From CBFGTJ01 sp965651815 (GTDB taxonomy: Bacteria; Actinomycetota; Acidimicrobiia; Acidimicrobiales; Microtrichaceae): a stretch of DNA of 9,734 nucleotides. The stretch is taken from assembly GCA_965651815.1 (NCBI GenBank), contig CBFGTJ010000120.1, positions 1 through 9,734 on the forward strand, given 5' to 3'. Both the position numbers and the translations under genes were made by a program. Below the pieces are notes generated by a model. It made no database searches. It saw only the letters and a list, made by a program, of their open reading frames with translations, and had not been told where the DNA came from. Shown here piece after piece: positions 5,485 to 9,734 of the stretch (its first letter is position 1; each line of letters begins with the position of its first letter).

Positions 5485-6191
5485 CCGCCGTTCCCGCCCC
5501 GCTCGATCCACACCACCGCGGCCTGGCGTCCCTCGTCGCGGCGGGCACGCCACGAGTAGTAGCCGGGGTCGGTGGCGGTGCAGCGGTCCTCGCCGTCGGG
5601 CTGCTCGAGCGCGCCGCAGCCCTCGAGGGCGGCGCGCACCCCTGCCCGCAGGTCGAGCGCCGGGCGGCCGTCCCGGGTGCGGGACGCCAGCGGGGGCCCG
5701 TAGCGCTCCACCAGGGCACACAGCTCGGCCTCGCCGAACTCGTAGGCCGCCGGGGAGATGCAGGGGCCCACGGCGTAGCGGACCTCGTCGGCACCGAGGG
5801 CGCGCAGCTCCTCGACCGTGGCCTCGAGCACACCGGCCAGCAGGCCGCGCCAGCCGGCGTGCGCGGCGCCCACGGCGACCACCCCGTCACCGGTGCCCCA
5901 CAGCAGCACGCCCGCGCAGTCGGCGGTGTGCACCGCCAGCGCGGCGCCCGGCGCGGCGGTGACCGCCGCGTCCGCACTCGCCCCGGCGTGCTGGCCGGGC
6001 TCGGCGACGCGCACGACCTCCGCGCCGTGCACCTGGTGCAGCCAGGTCCACGGCACGTCGACGATCGCGGCGCGCCGCGGCGCCAGCTCGGCGTCCGGGA
6101 GGGTGACGCGGAGGTCGCCGTCGCCGGCGTCGCTGAACGCCGTGTGCACCGTGGTGTCGGTTGCGGCGGGGATCTGGCGTCGCCGGGCCAC
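5481..6191 (-). CDS. pgeF: PgeF/YlmD (YfiH/LACC1 family) multicopper-type purine nucleoside enzyme or cell wall editing factor
   Basis: Member of the YfiH/LACC1 family (DUF152). Proteins of this family have been reported as polyphenol oxidases, as purine nucleoside phosphorylases/adenosine deaminases, and (E. coli PgeF) as preventing wrong amino acids in peptidoglycan precursors. The 236-residue product has the full metal-site set: QVHG (His55), HTADC (Cys92) and AHAGWRG (His111), with VGPCISPAAYEFG (141-153) and the C-terminal YYSWRARRDEGRQAAVVW (211-228). The GTG at 6191, 12 bases after ftsZ, is the best available start; no Shine-Dalgarno is evident and GTG 6149 is an alternative. Its place between ftsZ and ylmE is the standard ylmD position in Gram-positive bacteria. 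Family call is strong; the substrate in this organism is unknown. Confidence 0.93.
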   Translation of the reverse strand: MARRRQIPAATDTTVHTAFSDAGDGDLRVTLPDAELAPRRAAIVDVPWTWLHQVHGAEVVRVAEPGQHAGASADAAVTAAPGAALAVHTADCAGVLLWGTGDGVVAVGAAHAGWRGLLAGVLEATVEELRALGADEVRYAVGPCISPAAYEFGEAELCALVERYGPPLASRTRDGRPALDLRAGVRAALEGCGALEQPDGEDRCTATDPGYYSWRARRDEGRQAAVVWIERGGNGG

Positions 6192-6203
6192 GCAGGTGGG
6201 GCG

Positions 6204-7304
6204 CTACTTGAGGAACGAGGGCACGTCGAAGTCGTCGTCGCCGTCGAAGAGGGAGTCGTCCTCCTCCTCGTCGGTCGCGAACACGTCCGAGATCGGCGTG
6301 CGCTCCTCGCTGCGCTCCTCCGCCTGCGGCGCGTCCGGCCGGCGACGGTCGGCGTCCCAGCGCTCGAAGCCGGCGGCGACCACGGTGATGCGGACCTCGT
6401 CGCCCAGCTCGTCGTCGATCACGGCGCCGAAGATGATGTTGGCCTCCGGGTGCGCGACCTCGTGGATCACGCTGGCCGCCTCGTTCACCTCGAACAGCGT
6501 GAGGTCCGAGCCGCCGGAGATGTTGAGCAGGATGCCGCGGGCCCCGTCGATCGCCGCCTCGAGCAGCGGCGAGGAGATCGCGTGGCGGGCCGCCTGGAGC
6601 GCACGGCCCTCGCCGGTGGCGAAGCCGACGCCCATCAGCGCGCTGCCGGCGTCGCTCATGATCATGCGGACGTCCGCGAAGTCGGTGTTGATCAGGCCCG
6701 GGGTCGTGATGAGGTCGGTGATGCCCTGCACGCCCTGCAGCAGCACCTCGTCGGCCATCTTGAAGGCGTTGAGCACCGACGTCTTCTCGTTGGCGACCGT
6801 GAGCAGCCGGTCGTTCGGGATGACGATCTGGGTGTCGACCTTCTCCTTGAGGGTCGCGATGCCCTGCTCGGCCTGCACGGAGCGACGGCGCCCCTCGAAC
6901 AGGAACGGCCGGGTGACCACCGCGATGGTCAGCGCGCCCTGGCTCTTCGCGATCTCCGCGACGACCGGCGCCGCGCCGGTCCCGGTGCCACCGCCCTCGC
7001 CGGCGGTCACGAAGACCATGTCGGCGCCGCGCAGCACCTCCTCGATCTCGGACCGGTGGTCCTCGGCGGCCTGGCGTCCCACCTCCGGGTCGGACCCAGC
7101 CCCCAGCCCCCGGGTGAGGTCGCGCCCGATGTCGAGCTTGATGTCGGCGTCGCTCATGAGCAGCGCCTGCGCATCCGTGTTGATCGCGATGAACTCGACA
7201 CCCTTCAGGCCCGCGTCGATCATCCGGTTGACGGCGTTGCAGCCGCCGCCACCGATCCCCACCACCTTGATGACGGCGAGGTAGTTCTGCGGGTTGTGGG
7301 CCAT
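6204..7304 (-). CDS. ftsZ: Cell division GTPase FtsZ
   Basis: Tubulin-like GTPase that polymerizes into the cytokinetic ring. The 366-residue protein has an N-terminal GTP-binding domain with IKVVGIGGGGCNAVNRM (12-28), INTDAQAL (41-48) and the tubulin signature GEGGGTGTG (102-110). The synergy loop NTDFADVRMIMSDAGSA (207-222) supplies the catalytic Asp209 and Asp212 for the neighbouring subunit. A short acidic linker (about 318-355) leads to the conserved tail DDFDVPSFLK (357-366), the docking peptide for SepF. The linker is short next to some actinobacterial FtsZ proteins. ATG 7304 is chosen: GGAGGT (7315-7320) lies 10 bases upstream and the protein begins as other FtsZ proteins do; the frame extends 11 codons further up without support. 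A 165-base upstream gap contains a promoter candidate. No ftsA is present. Confidence 0.98.
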   Translation of the reverse strand: MAHNPQNYLAVIKVVGIGGGGCNAVNRMIDAGLKGVEFIAINTDAQALLMSDADIKLDIGRDLTRGLGAGSDPEVGRQAAEDHRSEIEEVLRGADMVFVTAGEGGGTGTGAAPVVAEIAKSQGALTIAVVTRPFLFEGRRRSVQAEQGIATLKEKVDTQIVIPNDRLLTVANEKTSVLNAFKMADEVLLQGVQGITDLITTPGLINTDFADVRMIMSDAGSALMGVGFATGEGRALQAARHAISSPLLEAAIDGARGILLNISGGSDLTLFEVNEAASVIHEVAHPEANIIFGAVIDDELGDEVRITVVAAGFERWDADRRRPDAPQAEERSEERTPISDVFATDEEEDDSLFDGDDDFDVPSFLK

Positions 7305-7322
7305 GGATCTAGCCACCTCCAA

Positions 7323-7362
7323 GGACCGGGGCGGCAATGCTCCCGGGGGCTCGGTCCCCCCG
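7323..7362 (-). promoter_or_regulatory. Alternative hairpins in the ftsZ leader next to the ribosome binding site
   Basis: Two inverted repeats in the predicted ftsZ 5' untranslated region cannot form together. One is CGGGGG (7344-7349) with CCCCCG (7357-7362), loop of seven. The other is GGACCG (7323-7328) with CGGTCC (7352-7357), whose arm ends three bases from the GGAGGT at 7315-7320. The second could affect ribosome access. Six-base repeats are expected by chance in such GC-rich DNA, so the call is tentative. Confidence 0.3.
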
Positions 7363-7436
7363 ACATGACACCACCGACCGACAGGACCTGAACCTGCGGT
7401 CGAGATGAAGCCGGACTGAACCTCGTGTGGACCGTG

Positions 7437-7466
7437 ACATTACGGTTTTTCGCGCGGAACCATCAA
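7437..7466 (-). promoter_or_regulatory. Candidate ftsZ promoter
   Basis: On the minus strand, TTGATG (7466-7461) and TAATGT (7442-7437) are separated by 18 bases, a good match to a primary-sigma promoter (TTGACA / TANNNT). The -35 element starts four bases after the ftsQ stop codon. Transcription would start near 7430, leaving a leader of about 126 bases. Dedicated ftsZ promoters in the ftsQ-ftsZ gap are known from Streptomyces and corynebacteria. The AT-rich patch (7437-7450) stands out against the surrounding GC. Predicted from sequence only. Confidence 0.5.
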
Positions 7467-7469
7467 CGA

Positions 7470-8324
7470 TCACCCGCCGGGCTCCTCCGGCGCAACACCG
7501 GCGTCGGTGACCGGGGGTCCTTCACAGGATCGGCTCACCGTCACCCGGGTGGGTTCCCGGACGTCGATCACCTCCCAGCACTCGGGGTGCACCTGGGCGA
7601 GCACGGCCTCGACCGCGCCCAGCTTCGCGGGCAGGTCCTCCAGTGGACCGATCCGGACCGTAGCGCCGTCGTCGAGGGCGAACGACAACGTGCCGGCCTC
7701 GTGGAGGGTGGCGGAAGCCACACGACTGCGCAGCCCCTCGTCCATCCGGTGCAGGGCCATCGCCGCGACCAGCACGTCCTCGGGCACCTCGGGCAGGTCC
7801 TCGGAGCCGTCGAGCTGCACGTCCCCCTCGACCACCAGCGGCAGCAGGCCGTCGCTGGGGAACGTGTCGCCGTCGAGCAGCCGGCCGGTCGTCGCGACGA
7901 TGCCGGGACCGGTCGAGAACAGCGCGAGCGCGGCGGGCCGCTCCTCGGTGAGCGTGATCCTCACCGTCGAGGGCCACTCACGCTCCAGGTGGGCCGAGCG
8001 CACGCCCGGCACGGCGCGCAGCGCGTCGCGCGCCTCGTCGAGGTCGAGCGCGACCATCGGGTCCCCGACCTCGATCCCGCTCGCGTCGACGATCCGGTCC
8101 GCCTCGAGGTGGTCGGTGCCCTCCACGACGACCCGGTCGACGTCCAGCAGCGGTGAGAACCCGACGGCCACGAGCGCACCGACGACGCCGATCGCCACGA
8201 CGAGCAGGACGAGGCTGCGGCGGCGCTGCGCCCGCTCCTCGTGGAGCACCTCGAGCCGGCGCTGCTGCAACCGCGGCTCGACCTGGGTGCGCACGACGCG
8301 CTCGCGGGTGCGGGTGCCGGTCAC
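7470..8324 (-). CDS. ftsQ: Cell division protein FtsQ (POTRA domain)
   Basis: Single-pass membrane protein that joins the divisome as part of the FtsQLB-type complex. The 284-residue product has a basic cytoplasmic start (1-36, rich in Arg), one membrane helix (about 37-56, SLVLLVVAIGVVGALVAVGF), and an extracytoplasmic POTRA domain (about 59-130) with LLDVDRVVVEGTDHL, GDPMVALDLDEARDAL, VPGVRSAHLEREWPSTVRI and TEERPAA. The FtsQ C-terminal domain follows, including LLPLVVEGDV and EDLPAKLGAVEAVL, and a short tail. The GTG start at 8324 overlaps the murB stop as GTGA and gives a normal-length N-terminus; no Shine-Dalgarno is clear, so coupled translation is likely. It is followed by a 165-base gap before ftsZ. 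Confidence 0.95.
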   Translation of the reverse strand: MTGTRTRERVVRTQVEPRLQQRRLEVLHEERAQRRRSLVLLVVAIGVVGALVAVGFSPLLDVDRVVVEGTDHLEADRIVDASGIEVGDPMVALDLDEARDALRAVPGVRSAHLEREWPSTVRITLTEERPAALALFSTGPGIVATTGRLLDGDTFPSDGLLPLVVEGDVQLDGSEDLPEVPEDVLVAAMALHRMDEGLRSRVASATLHEAGTLSFALDDGATVRIGPLEDLPAKLGAVEAVLAQVHPECWEVIDVREPTRVTVSRSCEGPPVTDAGVAPEEPGG

Positions 8325-9289
8325 TGGCTCGTCCGGTCCGGGTCGTCGAAGCCGACGAGCACGGTCTCGGGGTGCAGGGTCACACCCTGCGTGCGCTCGA
8401 CGCGGGCGATCACCTCTCGCATCACGGCGAGGACGTCCTCCGCGGAGCCCCCGGGGTCGGCCTGGATGAAGTTGGCGTGCTTGGTGGAGACCTCGGCCGT
8501 GCCGACCCGCAGGCCCTTGCACCCCGACGCCTCCACGAGCCGGCCCGCCGAGTCCCCCGGCGGGTTCGTGAACACCGAGCCCGCGTTCTGGCCGCCGGGC
8601 TGGTGCTCCCGGCGCCAGCGGACGATCTCGGCCAGCTCCGCCCTCCCCCGCTCCGGGTCGCCGCGCCGCAGCGCGAGGTCGGCGCGCACCACGACCTGGT
8701 GCTGCCGGATCGACGATCGTCGGTAGCCCAGGTCGAGCCGCTCGGCGTCCACCTCCACATCTTCACCGGTCGACAGGTCGACGAGGCGGACCCGGCGCAG
8801 CACCGCGGCCATGTCGGAGCCGTGGCCGCCCGCGTTCATGCGCACGGCCCCGCCGATCGACCCGGGCACGCCGACGGCCCACTCGAACCCGGTCAGCCCT
8901 GCGGCCACGGTGCGGCGGGCGACCACGGGGAGGCTCGCGGCCCCGCCGGCGGCGACGAGCACGGCCTCGTCGGCGCCGTCGTCGTGGACGTCGATCCCGG
9001 CCAGCTCCTCGCCGAGCTGGAGCGCCACCCCGGGGAACCCGCGGTCGGACACGAGCAGGTTCGACCCGCGGCCGACCACCAGCACCGGTGCCCCGGTGCC
9101 GCGCAGCGCGCCGGCGAGGGCGACGAGCTGCCCGGGCGAGGCGACCTCGACGAACACCTCCGCCGCGCCGCCCACCTTGTAGGTCGTGAGCGGGCCGAGC
9201 GGGTGGCGGCGGCGCACGACCGCACCGAGCGGCGCGACGGCACGCTCCACGGCGTCGGCCAGCTCCTCGGGTGGTGCGGTGGCGCTCAC
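8321..9289 (-). CDS. murB: UDP-N-acetylenolpyruvoylglucosamine reductase MurB
   Basis: FAD- and NADPH-dependent cytoplasmic enzyme that reduces UDP-GlcNAc-enolpyruvate to UDP-MurNAc, the second committed step of peptidoglycan synthesis. The 322-residue product shows the FAD-binding part: TTYKVGGAAEVF (35-46), LVVGRGSNLLVSDRGFPGV (70-88), GFEWAVGVPGSIGGAVRMNAG (134-154). The C-terminal domain has GYRRSSIR (188-195; Arg190 substrate or FAD contact), AGSVFTNP (236-243; Ser238 proton donor), AGRLVEASGCKGLRVGTAEVSTKHANF (248-274) and a C-terminal TLHPETVLVG with catalytic Glu308. This layout, with GSVFxNP and no long inserted loop, fits type II MurB. The GTG at 9289 overlaps the murC stop as GTGA and has GAGGGG seven bases upstream. 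Confidence 0.96.
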   Translation of the reverse strand: MSATAPPEELADAVERAVAPLGAVVRRRHPLGPLTTYKVGGAAEVFVEVASPGQLVALAGALRGTGAPVLVVGRGSNLLVSDRGFPGVALQLGEELAGIDVHDDGADEAVLVAAGGAASLPVVARRTVAAGLTGFEWAVGVPGSIGGAVRMNAGGHGSDMAAVLRRVRLVDLSTGEDVEVDAERLDLGYRRSSIRQHQVVVRADLALRRGDPERGRAELAEIVRWRREHQPGGQNAGSVFTNPPGDSAGRLVEASGCKGLRVGTAEVSTKHANFIQADPGGSAEDVLAVMREVIARVERTQGVTLHPETVLVGFDDPDRTSQ

Positions 9290-9734
9290 GGCGACGCCCC
9301 CTCGCGCTGCCGCAGCAGCGGCAGGAGCCGGTCCGGCAGGGTGGTCACGTCGCCCGCGCCGAGGGTGAGGCACAGGTCGCCCTCGCGCAGCTCGCCGGCG
9401 AGGTGCTCTGCCGCGTCGGCGAGCGTGGGGGCCCACACGACCTCGGCGTCCGGGTCGGCGTCGCGCACCGCGTCGAGGAGGAGCCTGCCGGTCACCCCCG
9501 GGCGGGGTGCTTCCCCCGCGGGGTGGATCTCGGTGAGCACCAGGACGTCCGCGTCCTCGAACGCGTGGGCGAAGTCCCGCCACAGCGCCTGGGTCCTCGA
9601 GTACCGGTGCGGCTGGAACACCGCGACGACGCGCCCGCGGGTGGCGCTGCGGGCCGCGGCCAGCGCCGCCCGCACCTCCGTGGGGCGGTGCGCGTAGTCG
9701 TCCACGACCTGCACGCCGGCAGCCTCCCCGCGGC
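9286..9734 (-). CDS. murC: UDP-N-acetylmuramate-L-alanine ligase MurC, 3' part only
   Basis: ATP-dependent ligase that adds the first peptide residue, L-alanine, to UDP-MurNAc in the cytoplasm. Only the C-terminal 148 codons are inside the window; the gene runs off the right edge. The visible part is the C-terminal Mur ligase domain, starting VQVVDDYAHRPTEVRAAL (the family's DDYxHHPTE motif), then RVVAVFQPHRYSRTQALW, DVLVLTEIHPAGE, and LCLTLGAGDVTTLPDRLL near the end. These are MurC-specific (FQPHRYSRT and GAGD) rather than MurD, E or F. The usual second His of DDYxHHP is Arg here. The stop overlaps the murB start by four bases, so the two are probably translated together. Confidence 0.95.
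   Translation of the reverse strand, partial: RGEAAGVQVVDDYAHRPTEVRAALAAARSATRGRVVAVFQPHRYSRTQALWRDFAHAFEDADVLVLTEIHPAGEAPRPGVTGRLLLDAVRDADPDAEVVWAPTLADAAEHLAGELREGDLCLTLGAGDVTTLPDRLLPLLRQREGASP

Noticed and set aside
5466..7391. Plus-strand open frame of 641 codons opposite pgeF and ftsZ
   Set aside because: Antisense to two conserved genes with every family motif in place; no domain seen and composition typical of a codon-bias shadow.
7431..7450. ACCGT/ACGGT stem followed by a five-T run on the plus strand, resembling an intrinsic terminator
   Set aside because: No plus-strand gene ends here, the stem is only five pairs, and the T-run side faces the wrong way for the minus-strand operon; the same bases are better explained as the -10 region and spacer of the ftsZ promoter.
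1..9734. Mobile element, defence island or biosynthetic cluster
   Set aside because: No transposase, integrase, terminal repeats, toxin-antitoxin, nuclease or synthase motifs were found; all genes fit one conserved housekeeping locus plus a convergent regulator.

Overview
The window is a stretch of very GC-rich bacterial chromosome carrying the downstream half of a division and cell wall (dcw) cluster. Read on the minus strand from the right edge, the order is murC (3' end only), murB, ftsQ, ftsZ, pgeF/ylmD, ylmE (YggS family), sepF, yggT/ylmG, divIVA, a TraR/DksA-like gene, lspA and an rluD-type pseudouridine synthase. At the left edge, on the plus strand, is the 3' end of an Rrf2-family regulator that converges on the rluD-type gene.

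The base composition, frequent GTG starts, ftsQ directly followed by ftsZ with no ftsA, the ftsZ-ylmD-ylmE-sepF-ylmG-divIVA order and the DksA-like/lspA/rluD tail all point to an Actinomycetota (actinobacterial) chromosome. As I recall it, the order closely follows the Streptomyces cluster. It differs in having murB between murC and ftsQ and in lacking ileS between divIVA and the DksA-like gene. This suggests a lineage outside the classical Streptomyces/Mycobacterium groups, possibly Acidimicrobiia; that placement is a guess from gene order and needs a phylogeny.

Layout: (1) 1-307, Rrf2 regulator end. (2) 303-327, a hairpin spanning both convergent stop codons, probably a two-way terminator. 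(3) 323-2497, rluD-type gene, lspA and the TraR/DksA-like gene, the last with its own probable promoter. (4) 2581-3804, a long DivIVA/Wag31 protein, preceded by a 79-base leader with overlapping GC hairpins. (5) 3884-4735, yggT and sepF, coding for a two-helix membrane protein and the FtsZ membrane anchor. (6) 4792-6191, ylmE and pgeF, which overlap by 4 bases. (7) 6204-7304, ftsZ, with a 165-base upstream gap holding a good promoter candidate and a structured leader. (8) 7470-9734, ftsQ, murB and murC, joined by GTGA stop/start overlaps.

How the genes work together: MurC and MurB make UDP-MurNAc-peptide precursors in the cytoplasm. FtsZ forms the division ring, SepF tethers it to the membrane in place of FtsA, and FtsQ helps assemble the divisome. 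DivIVA marks poles or septa and directs wall growth. LspA processes lipoproteins. The YlmD, YlmE, RluD-type and DksA-like proteins are conserved fellow travellers with housekeeping roles.

I see no mobile element, CRISPR array, tRNA, rRNA or defence system. No stretch longer than 300 bases lacks a gene; the largest gap is 165 bases. The window is mostly a conserved core locus. The most unusual items are the DksA-like protein, which has a histone-H1-like tail built on a 63-base tandem duplication and has lost three of four zinc ligands, and the competing hairpins in the divIVA and ftsZ leaders.
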